This document shows positions 42,006 through 52,113 of a DNA stretch of 64,000 nt, piece after piece (within the stretch, counting starts at the first letter, position 1; every line of letters begins with the position of its first letter). Position numbers and translations under genes: made by a program. The stretch is from Nostoc sphaeroides (GTDB taxonomy: Bacteria; Cyanobacteriota; Cyanobacteriia; Cyanobacteriales; Nostocaceae): NCBI RefSeq assembly GCF_003443655.1, contig NZ_CP031941.1, positions 3,408,501 to 3,472,500 of the forward strand. The letters run 5' to 3'. The notes beneath the pieces are model-generated. The model was not told the origin of the DNA. It worked only from the letters and a program-made list of their open reading frames with translations, and ran no database searches.

Positions 42006-43505
42006 TCAAAAATCAAAGTAGATATAGGGCAAACTGCCTTCAGGAGCTAATAACCAAACAGCGTAGAAACATAGGGGAACGAAGACAAGCTTAAGAGGCC
42101 AGTTAAACTCTAACTTCAGTATTCGGTTGAAGGTATAGACTAGAGCCATAAGGGCAGCTATAGCTACAAGTACCCAAGCAAGTTGAGATTGGCTCATATT
42201 TAAGGCATCTACATAGACTTTTTGAGCAAACTGAGCGTCAGCCGGATAACCCCAAAGATGCCGAATTACCAAAGAAGAGTCTTCGAGGTTAGGTAGACGG
42301 AACCAAATCCAAGAGGTAAAAACCATCAGTTGGGTTAATAACCAAGCGAAAAAGATACCTAGAGGATTTTGCCAGAATTGTTCTAGATTTTCAAAGCGAT
42401 CGCTCATAGTATCTGTAAGTCGATGAACCACCAAGGCTAATCCGTGCAAGATGCCCCAAACTACATAACCCAAAGCAGCACCGTGCCAGATACCAGCAAT
42501 TAGCATCACAATAAATAAATTCCAGCAGGTACGGACTAAACCCCGACGGGAACCACCCAAAGGAAAGTATACATAATTACGTAGCCAATCTCCTAGAGTG
42601 ATATGCCAGCGCCGCCAAAATTCGGAAATATTGGTGCTGAAGTAGGGAAAATCGAAATTTTCAGGTAGAACCAAGCCGAAAAGCATCGCACTACCACGGG
42701 CGATGTCTACGTAACCGTTGAAATCTAGATATAATTGCAAACCGTAGGCAAATGTAGCTAACCACAAATCGGTACTACCCGCCCTTTGTAGATTACCAAA
42801 ACATAAATCGACGAAAATACCAAGGTGGTCTGCAAAAATACCTTTTTTGACTGCCCCTCTAGCAATCAACCACAGCGCCTCAGCTACTTTATCGCTATTG
42901 GGTAAGTTTAGTGTATTGAATTGATTTCCTAAGTTGTGGTAGCGCGTAATGGGGCCTGAAATCAGTTTGACGAAGAATAATTTGTAGGTAGCAAATTTGA
43001 GAAACTGCTCAGTAGCAGGGGCACCGCGATAGACATCTATTAAATAGGCAATGCATTCAAAGGTAAAAAATGAAATTCCCAAAGGTGCAATTAATTTAAA
43101 AGAGCTATCGGGTGAGTTTGTTTGCACATTAAAAACAAACTTGAATAAAGGAGTAAAATACTTATAACCTAATAATAGTAAAACATTTAGAAATATCCCC
43201 AGCCACAAAACTTTTAAACGACGGCGATTCCAGTCACCTTGGGCAAATTGCCACTCTTCATTAGAAATTTGCCAGTCAAGAGAATGTTTTCCGGGTGAGG
43301 TATTTTTCCCAATCTCTAGCCCCACACGAAAATTAATATACGTCAATGCTAGTAGTAATGGTATGTACTGCATCTGCAAAGATGCGTAGAAAACCAAGCT
43401 GGCAATTAGCAGCGTCCACAATCGCAATTTCTGTTGTGCTAAAGACCAATAAATTCCTAGTACACTCAACAAGAACAGCCCATAAAAAATTGATATAAAG
43501 TTCAT
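42006..43505 (-). CDS. MBOAT-family O-acyltransferase (AlgI/DltB-like)
   Basis: A 499-residue polytopic membrane protein with about 11-12 helices. The conserved core RRWHITLGDWLRNYVYFPLGGSRRG and the catalytic-type histidine region FIVMLIAGIWHGAALGYVVWGILHG identify it as an AlgI-type MBOAT acyltransferase. These move an acyl (often acetyl) group across the cytoplasmic membrane to modify a polysaccharide or cell-wall polymer. The neighbouring gene upstream (1003-residue SGNH protein) is the kind of periplasmic partner that completes the transfer, as AlgJ/AlgX do for alginate. The two are 174 bp apart with repeats between, and probably form one operon. Confidence 0.92.
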   Translation of the reverse strand: MNFISIFYGLFLLSVLGIYWSLAQQKLRLWTLLIASLVFYASLQMQYIPLLLALTYINFRVGLEIGKNTSPGKHSLDWQISNEEWQFAQGDWNRRRLKVLWLGIFLNVLLLLGYKYFTPLFKFVFNVQTNSPDSSFKLIAPLGISFFTFECIAYLIDVYRGAPATEQFLKFATYKLFFVKLISGPITRYHNLGNQFNTLNLPNSDKVAEALWLIARGAVKKGIFADHLGIFVDLCFGNLQRAGSTDLWLATFAYGLQLYLDFNGYVDIARGSAMLFGLVLPENFDFPYFSTNISEFWRRWHITLGDWLRNYVYFPLGGSRRGLVRTCWNLFIVMLIAGIWHGAALGYVVWGILHGLALVVHRLTDTMSDRFENLEQFWQNPLGIFFAWLLTQLMVFTSWIWFRLPNLEDSSLVIRHLWGYPADAQFAQKVYVDALNMSQSQLAWVLVAIAALMALVYTFNRILKLEFNWPLKLVFVPLCFYAVWLLAPEGSLPYIYFDF

Positions 43506-43679
43506 TTTTTAGTTATTTGTCATTTGTCATTTGTCATTTGTCATTTGTCATTTGTCATTTGTGATTGGGCATTGATCAATAATTAATGGTTATTCTTCCC
43601 CTGCTCCCAATACGGTTCGGTTAAGGCAAGAGACGCGATAAATCGCCGTCAAGACAAAGGACTGATTATTGTAAAGACG
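43506..43679. repeat. STRR and truncated MITE-like element
   Basis: Heptamer (ATTTGTC) repeated about six times at 43514-43562, then a truncated element at 43608-43679 starting CAATACGGTTCGGTTAAGG. The element ends at the stop codon of the next gene (minus strand) and is an inverted, nearly identical copy of 39547-39612. Confidence 0.75.
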
Positions 43680-46600
43680 CTACTTTACTGGCCAGGGAAT
43701 CATCGGATCATTAGCCAGCTTTTTGGAGACTTCGTATGCTCCAAAGCGGTTGAGGTGGCTGGGATCAGAAAAATAATCATTTGCTTTTAGCCACTGTTGA
43801 CTCAAATCTCGATAAATAAAGTTGGGATTAGTAGCTAGACGCAGCATATATTGCTGAAATTCTTGCTCATATTGTCTACGCACTGGATCTAAATAATCTT
43901 CTGTCAGAGGCATGTTGACAAACACTAAGGAAATTTTCTGAGACTGGGCAAACTGAAGCACTTCTTGAAAGGCAGCATCTTGCTGTCCTTCTATTTGGAA
44001 AGATTTATAGTCGTTGTCGTAATTTCCGGGAACTCTAGAATGTTTTTGATAATATCTAGCAGGATTGAAGCGAATTGACAAAGGTAGAAAGCCATCAAAA
44101 TCAACTGCTTGCTGAGAAATACTCTCATCTAAAGTACCATCTGTTAGCTGTCTTTGTGATGCAACTGTCTGATTGCGACCAATTATAAGCGGTAGTTTTT
44201 GCAGTAAACTTTTTATTTGGTCGCGGTTTTGATAGCTAGCAGAAAGAGATGCTAGAGCCTGATTTAACGACTGATTGACAGCTTGGTATGCGCTAATTTC
44301 CGGTTTTTCTTCTTTTATCTTTTCTTCTCCCGAATTTACCTGATTTTCGGGCGAATCGCTGTTATTAGCAGTTGTTGGGGCTTTTTGGAATGCTTGTTTA
44401 TAACCAGCTGATGCAGCGATGGATTTAAAGGTAATATCTTCGCGTCCACCGTTGAAAGCACGGGCCCCATCTGCCCAGATAATTACTTTAGGCAGTTCTG
44501 ATGGTTCCAGTACGTGGCGAATCACAAAGTCTACAACTTGGGCGGTGGCACCGTTGATTCCAAAGTTAAATACATCAATATTTGGATAGCCCTGAGTCGC
44601 TAAAGCTTTAGAAAGTGCTGCGGGATCTACTCCCCTGAGAGCGCGGGAGGAGCCAATAATCAACACATCTGGTGGAGTACCTGTTCTAGCCAAACGCTGT
44701 TTATACAGTGCTAGTTGCTCGTCTAACTGCCTGACATTAAAACTTGGCATCTGCGATCGCGCTGCTAATAGAATAGCGGTAGCGGTTGCTTTTTCTTTCA
44801 GTGGTGCGGCTGCCAAATTATTTGTCGGAGTATCATCAGTTTGGGTAAACTCCGAAGCATTAAATACAGAACTCTGATTTGGAGAAGATTTTGTTTTGGA
44901 AGTGCTGGTAAAAAATGTTGTTTTCTCACTCTGAGTTTTCCCAGATGTCAAAGATGCGTTTTGCCCAGAAGATGATGAAGGCAAGACACTGGCAGCTTTT
45001 GGCGAAGGTGTAGTACTTGCAATAATTCGACCCAATACCCAATCAGTTTGAAGGGTAAGTAATAATCCCAGTGTTCCCCACACTATAGCAACCTTAAGTC
45101 CTTGAACATCAGGGCTTTGTTCTGCTGACTGATCGCTTTCGATAAATAACTGGCTTTGTAACAGGAATTTTTTCGCGGTTGTACTCGCCGTTGTCAGCCA
45201 ATCTCGCGCGATTTCTGTGACAAAAGTTTGAATTTCTTCTGTCGTTAAGTCGGGGCGCAAAATTGGCTCACTAGTGTCAGAGGTTACTAGCTCGTTAACG
45301 TATTTAGAAGTAGCAGCAAATTCTGGGGTTGCTTCTGGTACTATACGTTGGCGATGCTCAATATCAACACCATAGTTCCAAAAAGGTTCTTTATTCCCAG
45401 CCCGACGACCGTAGACACGTACCCCCATAATACCGGGAATTTTTAACTGGCGGATAAACTGGGTAACTTTAGTTGCTACTTGTTGACGCCCTGGACAAAC
45501 AGGTGCATCACACATGATGTGCAATAAATCATTTTTGTTCAGCAGAAGGACGCGAACTCCACCTGTTAATAAACGCCAATCTAGGTCAGGATTGAGTAAA
45601 CGCTCTAGTAAAAATATGATGGCTGGTTCATCACCAGTATTCGCCAAATCTAGCGGTGATGTAGCAAAGGCGGGATAATTTGCCGCAGGTAAAGCTACCC
45701 AATCAATCCAAGTTGGTTCATTGTCGCCTGCTTTTTGTCCGTATATGGTGGCGGCGAGAATGCCTTGAGGTGCGATCGCTTCTAACTGGGGTAAAATCGC
45801 CTCTAAGCACACTTCCTTGTCGGGGATTGGCGTAGTTCCCAAAGGATCAAAAGCTGGACTACAAAAGATATGTAGCGTTGATTCTTTCAGAAAAGCTTGG
45901 ACAGCAACTTTTAACCCTGACAATACCTCAGTTAATAATCGCGCGATCGCTTGTATATCGCCCCAACGCGCCCATTCCTTCAGCATTACCTCTGGTGGCG
46001 TCAAATCCACCCGCAGCAGCCAATCAGGGGCAGTCTCGCCGCTCACCTGGGAAACAATTATTGCATCTTGGTAGCCGATAAGCTTGAGATAACGCAACTT
46101 TTGTGCTATTGGTTCAGCAAGCAATGATGCATCAGGGCTATAGCTCGACTGGCAAAATATCCACAAGCGATTTTCTTCTGGCTGAGAGTTCTTTGGCTTA
46201 TATGGCTTAATCTTTGCCTGTACTGATACACCTAACGTACTCAGAGTTTCGCTCAAATATCGAGCGATCGCTTCTGGGTTTCCTTGGCGTGCCAAACTTT
46301 CGTTAGAGACAATCAGCGCCCCAGCCGATTGTTTTGATTTTTCCGAATCTTCTAGCAGCGCTTCCTTTACCTGCTCTAGATGCTTATCTATTTGATTCAA
46401 GTAAACCCGATGGCACCATGAGGGGCGCTGTTCCCCTTTTCTTCGGCCATAGACAAATACTTGATATATTGAGGGTTGTTCGTCGCTTGTGAGAATATCC
46501 AAGTCTGTCTGCTGTAGTGCTTGCAGCAAGTCAGACAAAGTATGCCAACGCTGCGGACATTCTGTACCTTCACAAAGAATATGAAGGTTATTTCCCCGTA

Positions 46601-46691
46601 ACCGGACTTTCACCCCGAAAGTGTTGATCCCTGTTGCTTGGCTTATCCACTGCACTAAGGATTGCTGGCGATCTGGTAATACTGTTTTCAT
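43680..46691 (-). CDS. Large SGNH-hydrolase-like protein (DUF1574-type) with four N-terminal repeats
   Basis: A 1003-residue protein. The N-terminal half (about 1-445) has four copies of a roughly 100-residue alpha/beta module, each with a strand such as NNLHILCEGTECP, RLWIFCQSSYSPD, STLHIFCSPAFDP or DLLHIMCDAPVCPG, followed by VYGRRKG/VYGRRAGN-like blocks. A single membrane helix lies near 535-555 (VAIVWGTLGLLLTLQTDW). The C-terminal half is an SGNH/GDSL-like domain with VLIIGSSRALRG near 675-686 and the catalytic pair in FSDPSHLNRFGAY near 972-984. It partners the MBOAT gene downstream, so acyl transfer to an exported glycan is inferred. The role of the repeats is unknown. Confidence 0.8.
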   Translation of the reverse strand: MKTVLPDRQQSLVQWISQATGINTFGVKVRLRGNNLHILCEGTECPQRWHTLSDLLQALQQTDLDILTSDEQPSIYQVFVYGRRKGEQRPSWCHRVYLNQIDKHLEQVKEALLEDSEKSKQSAGALIVSNESLARQGNPEAIARYLSETLSTLGVSVQAKIKPYKPKNSQPEENRLWIFCQSSYSPDASLLAEPIAQKLRYLKLIGYQDAIIVSQVSGETAPDWLLRVDLTPPEVMLKEWARWGDIQAIARLLTEVLSGLKVAVQAFLKESTLHIFCSPAFDPLGTTPIPDKEVCLEAILPQLEAIAPQGILAATIYGQKAGDNEPTWIDWVALPAANYPAFATSPLDLANTGDEPAIIFLLERLLNPDLDWRLLTGGVRVLLLNKNDLLHIMCDAPVCPGRQQVATKVTQFIRQLKIPGIMGVRVYGRRAGNKEPFWNYGVDIEHRQRIVPEATPEFAATSKYVNELVTSDTSEPILRPDLTTEEIQTFVTEIARDWLTTASTTAKKFLLQSQLFIESDQSAEQSPDVQGLKVAIVWGTLGLLLTLQTDWVLGRIIASTTPSPKAASVLPSSSSGQNASLTSGKTQSEKTTFFTSTSKTKSSPNQSSVFNASEFTQTDDTPTNNLAAAPLKEKATATAILLAARSQMPSFNVRQLDEQLALYKQRLARTGTPPDVLIIGSSRALRGVDPAALSKALATQGYPNIDVFNFGINGATAQVVDFVIRHVLEPSELPKVIIWADGARAFNGGREDITFKSIAASAGYKQAFQKAPTTANNSDSPENQVNSGEEKIKEEKPEISAYQAVNQSLNQALASLSASYQNRDQIKSLLQKLPLIIGRNQTVASQRQLTDGTLDESISQQAVDFDGFLPLSIRFNPARYYQKHSRVPGNYDNDYKSFQIEGQQDAAFQEVLQFAQSQKISLVFVNMPLTEDYLDPVRRQYEQEFQQYMLRLATNPNFIYRDLSQQWLKANDYFSDPSHLNRFGAYEVSKKLANDPMIPWPVK

Positions 46692-47210
46692 GCTCAGTTA
46701 ACTTTACAAGAAGCGATTGTTGGGGGATAGTGCCTGCACTTGTAAACTAGAACCATAGGTCTACCACACTCCGACGTTTTTTTTTAACAATTTTGTTACC
46801 TTCGTAGCTCATAAAATCGGCCAAGATAGTCTTGTACAGGTTGCAAGTCTGACTAATGTTGAGTTTTGCGTTTATTTTACTAATAGGGAGTCAGAATTAA
46901 GAAGTTAGGAGTTAGGAGTTAGGAGTTAGGAGTTATGAGAGACGTGATTAACCCTTGTCTGTACAGGAGCCAGGAGTCAGAATAATTCTATATGACTGGC
47001 TGATCACTTGTCGTTTAAAGCTGGACTCGTGTCCCACTAAGCTAACGGCCCTGATGGGCGAAACAAACAACAAGCTTATCTCATTTAAACTCCGTCTCTT
47101 GATGATCTTTGGAGTAATCATAACTTCTAACTCCTAACCCCTAACCCCTAACTCCTAACTCCTAACTCCTAACTCTTTTTAACTCATATTCCCATAACCA
47201 AGAATTAGCA
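46692..47210. other. Intergenic region with inverted STRR tracts
   Basis: GTTAGGA heptamers (about 46903-46934) and the inverted CTAACTC/CTAACCC heptamers (about 47122-47175) flank 190 bp of unique DNA and could pair. No gene, no tRNA. Confidence 0.6.
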
Positions 47211-47447
47211 ATGCCTCCCGCCAATCAACAACCCTCAACTAACCCCGTATCCAATCTGGATTTCTTTAGCATTCCCCAATCTTTCCTTTTACAAATAGGT
47301 ACAGCGTCTATATTACTGCTGCTCATTACCGGAAAAAGTACAGTAAGGGCATTAGAAGCCATAGGGGAAGCCAGTGAAGAATTATTGCGAGGCGATCGCT
47401 TACCCAATCTCGACTTCCCAGAAGATAGCGAAACTAATCAAACTTAG
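47211..47447 (+). CDS. Small single-helix membrane protein
   Basis: A 78-residue protein with one hydrophobic segment (FLLQIGTASILLLLITG, about 25-41) and an acidic C-terminal tail (GEASEELLRGDRLPNLDFPEDS). The compact layout, a start directly after a repeat tract and the position 100 bp before ppc suggest a real cyanobacterial gene. The function is unknown and I do not recognise the family. It might share the ppc transcript. Confidence 0.6.
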   Translation: MPPANQQPSTNPVSNLDFFSIPQSFLLQIGTASILLLLITGKSTVRALEAIGEASEELLRGDRLPNLDFPEDSETNQT

Positions 47448-47549
47448 AAAATATACACCAAATAATTATTTGCTCAGGAAAAACTTGGTGAGCATTAATT
47501 GCACAACCTAGAAGCGTAAACAGTAATTAGCTTTACAACAATAGAGAAT

Positions 47550-50500
47550 ATGGGTTCCCTTTTATACTCTTCGTCTCAAACTGCGGATATATACCCGGTG
47601 TCGGAATTATTTTTGCGTCATCGTCTCCAGGTAGTGGAAGAATTGTGGGAGTCAGTTCTGAGGCAAGAATGCGGTCAAAACATGGTAGACTTGTTGCGGC
47701 AGTTGCGCAATTTGTGTTCACCAGAAGGACAAGCAACAAATGACCAAGCATCCTCAGCCGTAAAATTGATTGAACAACTAAATATCAACGAAGCAATTCG
47801 CGCAGCTCGTGCTTTCGCTCTGTATTTTCAGTTGATTAACATCATTGAGCAGGAATACGAACAACGGCAGCAATTGAGTCGCTATGAGGCAGAAACAGAG
47901 GCTACAGATGCAGAAAGAGCATCCAATGTCAACTATTCTTCCAATCAAAGAGAAGATGACGCGCCTGTTAGCAAGGGAATAGCAGCAGACTTGCTCAGAA
48001 AGAATTATCTAGAAAAAGCGCAAGTCAAACCAAAAGGTACTTTTGCTGCCTTGTTTCCCTATTTATTCAAACTGAATGTACCACCCCAGCAAATTCAACG
48101 TTTAATTGCACATCTGGATATACGGTTAGTTTTCACAGCGCACCCGACGGAAATTGTTCGTCATACCATCCGGGATAAGCAGCGCCAGGTAGTACAACTA
48201 TTGCAAAAGCTGGATGCCTTGGAAAACCATTCTGGTGCGACAGCTGGGGGATATGCTTGGGAAGCAGCAGATGTGCGCGAACAATTGCTCGAAGAAATTC
48301 GCCTGTGGTGGCGTACAGACGAGCTTCACCAGTTCAAACCCACTGTGCTAGATGAAGTAGATTATGCGCTGCACTACTTCCAAGAAGTTTTATTTGATGG
48401 CATTCCTCAACTTTATAAACGTTTCAAACACACCCTATCTAGTACCTTTCCTTGGCTAGAACCACCGAGCAAAAACTTTTGCTCTTTCGGTTCTTGGGTA
48501 GGCTCAGATAGGGATGGGAACCCCTCAGTCACACCAGAAATTACCTGGCAGACAGCTTGCTATCAACGCAAAATGGTGCTAGGGAGATATATTCAGTCAG
48601 TGAAAAATCTGATTGAATTATTGAGTGTGTCGATGCACTGGAGTGATGTCTTACCAGATTTGCTGGAATCTCTAGAGTTGGATCAGTCCCAGTTGAGTGA
48701 GGTATATGACGCACTAGCGCTGCGTTATCGCCAAGAACCCTATCGGCTGAAACTGGCTTATGTGCTCAAACGCCTAGAAAATACTCGCGATCGCAATCTA
48801 GCTTTGTACAATCGGGAAACGCCAAAAAATCAAGATAGCCCCCTGTATCTTTCGGGAGACGATTTTTTAGCAGAACTGCGGATGATTCAGCGCAACTTGA
48901 CAGAAACAGGTTTAAGCTGTCGAGAATTAGAAAATCTGATCTGTCAGGTAGAAATTTTTGGTTTTAACTTGACACAGCTAGATATCCGCCAAGAATCATC
49001 TCGCCACGCCGATGCGCTCAATGAGATACTACAATACCTGCAAATATTACCTCAACCTTACAACGAACTATCCGAGGAGCAAAGAGTCGCTTGGCTCACA
49101 GGAGAACTACAAACCAGGCGGCCATTAATTCCGGCAGAATTGCCATTTTCTCAAAAAACCAACGATGTCATTGAAACCTTTCGCGTCGTGCGATCGCTGC
49201 AACAAGAATTTGGTCTTAAAATCTGCCAAACTTACATTATCAGCATGTGCCGCGACGTGAGCGACGTGCTGGAAGTCTTGCTTTTAGGCAAAGAAGCCAG
49301 ACTTTTTGACCCCGCAATTGCTGTCGGAACGATTCAAGTAGTCCCCCTATTTGAAACAGTAGAAGACTTACAACGCTCCAGAAGCGTCATGCGGAAACTG
49401 TTTGAACTCCCCTTATATCGCGCTTTATTAGCTGGCGGCTACGAACAAACAAAAACAGAGAGTGTTGTGGATGAAAATTCATCCCCTGCCCCCGCCTCCC
49501 CCCTCCCCCCAAACTTACAAGAAGTAATGCTGGGGTATTCTGACAGCAACAAAGACTCTGGGTTTTTAAGCAGCAACTGGGAAATTCATAAAGCTCAAAA
49601 ATCACTGCAACAAATAGCAGAAAACTATGATATAAATTTGCGGATTTTTCACGGACGCGGCGGTTCTGTGGGACGGGGTGGTGGCCCTGCTTACGAGGCA
49701 ATTTTGGCTCAACCAGGTCATAGTATCAATGGGCGAATCAAGATTACCGAACAAGGGGAAGTTTTGGCTTCTAAATACTCCTTGTTGGACTTGGCATTAT
49801 ACCACATGGAAACCATTACCACTGCTGTAATTCAAGCTAGTCTGCTGCGGACAGGGTTTGATGATATTGAACCCTGGAATGAGATTATGGAAGAATTAGC
49901 AGTGCGATCGCGTCAACATTATCGGGCTTTAATCTACGAACAGCCTGATTTTGTTGACTTCTTCCACGAAGTAACTCCCATTGAAGAAATTAGCCAGCTA
50001 CAAATTAGTTCTCGTCCAGCCCGCCGTCCATCTGGTAAGAAAGATTTAAGTAGTCTGCGAGCTATTCCTTGGGTATTTAGCTGGACACAAACCCGCTTTT
50101 TACTTCCTTCCTGGTACGGCGTTGGCACAGCTTTACAAGAATTCTTGAACGAAGAACCAGAAGAACATTTGAAATTGCTCCGCTACTTTTACGTTAAATG
50201 GCCGTTCTTCAAGATGGTGATTTCTAAAGCCGAGATGACCTTGGCAAAAGTAGATATGCAAATGGCACATCACTACGTTCAAGAATTGTCAAAACCAGAA
50301 GATCAACTTCGTTTTGCCAAAGTTTTTGATCAAATTGCCAGCGAGTTCTATCTCACAAGAGATTTAGTGTTAAAAATCACCGATCACAATCAACTGTTAG
50401 ATGGCGATCCTGTGTTGCAACGATCTGTGCAGTTACGCAATGGCACAATTGTCCCCTTGGGATTTATCCAAGTTTCACTACTCAAGCGCTTACGGCAGTC

Positions 50501-50618
50501 CCAAAATACTACTGCTACTTCTGGAGTAATTCATTCTCGTTACAGCAAAGGTGAGTTACTGCGAGGAGCATTGTTAACTATTAATGGGATTGCAGCCGGG
50601 ATGAGAAATACAGGTTGA
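47550..50618 (+). CDS. ppc: Phosphoenolpyruvate carboxylase
   Basis: A 1022-residue enzyme that fixes bicarbonate onto PEP to make oxaloacetate, the main anaplerotic step in cyanobacteria. Key motifs: [18 protein letters not shown] with catalytic H198, [28 protein letters not shown], the [14 protein letters not shown] loop near 700, and the C-terminal MRNTG end involved in effector binding. The length is typical of cyanobacterial forms. One oddity is a Pro/Ser-rich insert ([14 protein letters not shown]) just before LGYSDSNK, encoded by an almost pure C tract at 49486-49511. ATG 47550 has no strong ribosome site. Cytoplasmic. Confidence 0.97.
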   Translation: MGSLLYSSSQTADIYPVSELFLRHRLQVVEELWESVLRQECGQNMVDLLRQLRNLCSPEGQATNDQASSAVKLIEQLNINEAIRAARAFALYFQLINIIEQEYEQRQQLSRYEAETEATDAERASNVNYSSNQREDDAPVSKGIAADLLRKNYLEKAQVKPKGTFAALFPYLFKLNVPPQQIQRLIAHLDIRLVFTAHPTEIVRHTIRDKQRQVVQLLQKLDALENHSGATAGGYAWEAADVREQLLEEIRLWWRTDELHQFKPTVLDEVDYALHYFQEVLFDGIPQLYKRFKHTLSSTFPWLEPPSKNFCSFGSWVGSDRDGNPSVTPEITWQTACYQRKMVLGRYIQSVKNLIELLSVSMHWSDVLPDLLESLELDQSQLSEVYDALALRYRQEPYRLKLAYVLKRLENTRDRNLALYNRETPKNQDSPLYLSGDDFLAELRMIQRNLTETGLSCRELENLICQVEIFGFNLTQLDIRQESSRHADALNEILQYLQILPQPYNELSEEQRVAWLTGELQTRRPLIPAELPFSQKTNDVIETFRVVRSLQQEFGLKICQTYIISMCRDVSDVLEVLLLGKEARLFDPAIAVGTIQVVPLFETVEDLQRSRSVMRKLFELPLYRALLAGGYEQTKTESVVDENSSPAPASPLPPNLQEVMLGYSDSNKDSGFLSSNWEIHKAQKSLQQIAENYDINLRIFHGRGGSVGRGGGPAYEAILAQPGHSINGRIKITEQGEVLASKYSLLDLALYHMETITTAVIQASLLRTGFDDIEPWNEIMEELAVRSRQHYRALIYEQPDFVDFFHEVTPIEEISQLQISSRPARRPSGKKDLSSLRAIPWVFSWTQTRFLLPSWYGVGTALQEFLNEEPEEHLKLLRYFYVKWPFFKMVISKAEMTLAKVDMQMAHHYVQELSKPEDQLRFAKVFDQIASEFYLTRDLVLKITDHNQLLDGDPVLQRSVQLRNGTIVPLGFIQVSLLKRLRQSQNTTATSGVIHSRYSKGELLRGALLTINGIAAGMRNTG

Positions 50619-50657
50619 TTGGGAGTGGGGAATGGGGGATGAGGCAGGGGAAGAAAT

Positions 50658-50702
50658 TGACTAATGACTAATGACTAATGACTAATGACTAATGACTAAT
50701 GA
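50658..50702. repeat. Heptamer repeat (TGACTAA)n overlapping a start codon
   Basis: About six copies of TGACTAA end in the ATGAC that supplies the start of the next gene at 50699. Confidence 0.85.
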
Positions 50703-50953
50703 CAAAAAATAGAATTTTAATTTGCACTTTTTTGGCACTATCATCAGGTTTTTTAGGCGCTTACACTAGTGGGCAAATTACCATAATGCTGCATAGCCAA
50801 AAGTGCCAAAACCAACCTTGGGGTTTCAAGGAAATGTGCAACACTTGGATGACACCAGGAGCAATATGGCAAGGTAGCACAGCAGGACTATGGACAGGCA
50901 CTATCTTAGGGGCGTTTGTTGGTGGTTTAGTGACCCGACAAGCTCGTAATTAG
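50699..50953 (+). CDS. Small two-helix membrane protein
   Basis: An 84-residue protein with two hydrophobic segments (ILICTFLALSSGFLGAYTSG at about 5-24, and LWTGTILGAFVGGLVT at about 62-78) separated by a short loop with two cysteines (SQKCQNQPWGFKEMCNTW), which could form a disulfide outside the membrane. The family is unknown. The start codon lies in the last unit of a TGACTAA repeat and has no ribosome site, so translation efficiency is uncertain. It follows ppc by 80 bp and a terminator hairpin lies 55 bp downstream. Confidence 0.6.
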   Translation: MTKNRILICTFLALSSGFLGAYTSGQITIMLHSQKCQNQPWGFKEMCNTWMTPGAIWQGSTAGLWTGTILGAFVGGLVTRQARN

Positions 50954-51007
50954 TCTAGCGTGAGTTCGATGAACCTCTCCCTGCCTTGAACTAAAGTTCA
51001 AGTCTAT

Positions 51008-51028
51008 CCCTCTCCAAGTCGGAGAGGG
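51008..51028 (+). terminator. Terminator hairpin
   Basis: CCCTCTCC (51008-51015) pairs with GGAGAGGG (51021-51028) around AAGTC, followed by ACGGTTTTA. A second dyad TGAACT/AGTTCA lies just before. It probably ends the ppc/small-protein transcript. Confidence 0.65.
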
Positions 51029-51204
51029 ACGGTTTTACGTAGTAAGTAGGTGGGCGCTAAAAAATACAACTAAATTAAGAAATATAAATTGCTTAAAAGC
51101 TCATATTCAAAGCGTTTCTGGTGCTTTACATAAGTTTATGTAGTTTGGTTTAATTGTACCTACTACTTAAAACCTTCTTAGAGGTTTTTGATTGAGATCA
51201 TTTA

Positions 51205-51332
51205 GGGAACTCCAAAAAATAAATTATTCCACATTAAAGTCGTTGACTGTTGACTGTTGACTGAAAACTCGTGAACCGTCAACGGTCAACAGTGAACAAT
51301 AGCAATGGAATATTTTTTTACTTGGAAGTCCC
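51205..51332. mobile_element. MITE, GGGA/TCCC family, copy B
   Basis: A 128-bp element starting GGGAACTCCAAAAAATAAAT and ending TTTTACTTGGAAGTCCC, flanked by TTA at 51202-51204 and 51333-51335. Nearly identical along its length to 54830-54957, including the inner GTTGACTGTTGACTG and its inverted partner. Confidence 0.85.
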
Positions 51333-51335
51333 TTA

Positions 51336-51495
51336 GAGGTTGTTTGAAAAGTATTTCGCTGTGACATTTAGGCACTTTTGATCCCCCCTAACCCCCGGAT
51401 AAATTGGTGGAAGAATCAAAGTCCCCCAATTTATCGGGGGATTTAGGGGGAGCTAAAACTTTTGATACCGACAAGAGGACTTTTCAAACATCCTC
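51336..51495. mobile_element. MITE-like element with GAGGTTGTTTGAAAAGT ends
   Basis: A 160-bp element with 17-bp ends GAGGTTGTTTGAAAAGT and ACTTTTCAAACATCCTC (one mismatch). TTA flanks both sides (51333-51335 and 51496-51498); the left TTA is shared with the neighbouring MITE. Inside is a long hairpin from CCCCGGATAAATTGGTGG/CCCCCAATTTATCGGGGG. Confidence 0.8.
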
Positions 51496-51588
51496 TTACG
51501 CAAAGTTGTACCAAGTACTGATGCTTCATCATGTATATATATTGGTGATAGCTATACAGATGACTTTTATGGGACTAAAGGAGTAGAA

Positions 51589-51696
51589 ATGAAATGTATT
51601 TTGATTGACAGCGAACAACGTTATCTAGAGCTAGATGAACAGAGAGTTGAAGACCTTTTTAAAATTGAAGATAAATTATTGATCAATCTTAGTTAA
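51589..51696 (+). CDS. Possible 35-residue protein
   Basis: A short frame starting MKCILIDSEQRYLELDEQR and ending INLS. It has a good AAAGGAG at 51576-51582, 7 nt before the ATG, which is better than most genes here. The sequence is acidic and helical, with no helix for the membrane. It is unrelated to anything I know, and could be a short regulator or the remnant of a longer gene. Confidence 0.35.
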   Translation: MKCILIDSEQRYLELDEQRVEDLFKIEDKLLINLS

Positions 51697-51753
51697 CTAT
51701 GGTTGCCGAAGTAAAAAAATAAAATCCACTAGCTGCCTAACAGACAGTTTGCA

Positions 51754-52113
51754 ATGCAAATTATTAAAGTACTAACCAGAGTCTATCTTAGTCCGATAGA
51801 CTTGGATGAGGCGATCGCTTTCTATGAAAACCTCTTTACAGAAAAATGTTGGTTGTGGCTTCAATATTCCGAAGCTGAGTTGGAACTTGCAGGTGTGGGT
51901 TCTATTCTTTTAATTGCGGGTTCGGCAGAAGCACTCTCTTCATTCAAGAGTACACACGCAACATTTCTCGTTGACTCACTCAATGATTTTCGAGAAGCAC
52001 TTATTCAAGAGGGTGCAGTGATTCTGGCGGAACCTAACAAAGTTCCCACTGGAGTCAATATGCGAGCGATGCACCCTGATGGAACCATTATTGAGTATGT
52101 TGAGTTTGCTTGA
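51754..52113 (+). CDS. VOC/glyoxalase-superfamily protein
   Basis: A 119-residue single VOC module with the beta-alpha-beta-beta-beta pattern repeated twice: VYLSPIDLDEAIAFYENLFT, SILLIAGSAE, THATFLVDSL, and HPDGTIIEYVEF, where the conserved terminal HPDG-x(3)-E pattern provides a metal ligand. Single VOC modules act as dimers in glyoxalases, dioxygenases and antibiotic-binding proteins. The specific activity cannot be read from sequence. It is monocistronic with no clear ribosome site. Confidence 0.85.
   Translation: MQIIKVLTRVYLSPIDLDEAIAFYENLFTEKCWLWLQYSEAELELAGVGSILLIAGSAEALSSFKSTHATFLVDSLNDFREALIQEGAVILAEPNKVPTGVNMRAMHPDGTIIEYVEFA

Larger units (their letters stand above)
50954..51753. 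other. Repeat-rich region with tandem MITEs
   Basis: Contains a terminator (51008-51028), two MITE-like elements placed head to tail around a shared TTA (51205-51332 and 51336-51495), and a possible 35-codon gene (51589-51696). A longer frame at 51404-51586 lies mostly in repeat DNA and is rejected. Confidence 0.65.

Noticed and set aside
46940..47110. Possible tRNA-like or small RNA segment between inverted STRR tracts
   Set aside because: No cloverleaf, anticodon stem or T-loop could be found.
51404..51586. 60-codon frame
   Set aside because: Starts inside a MITE-like element and its first half is the element's hairpin.
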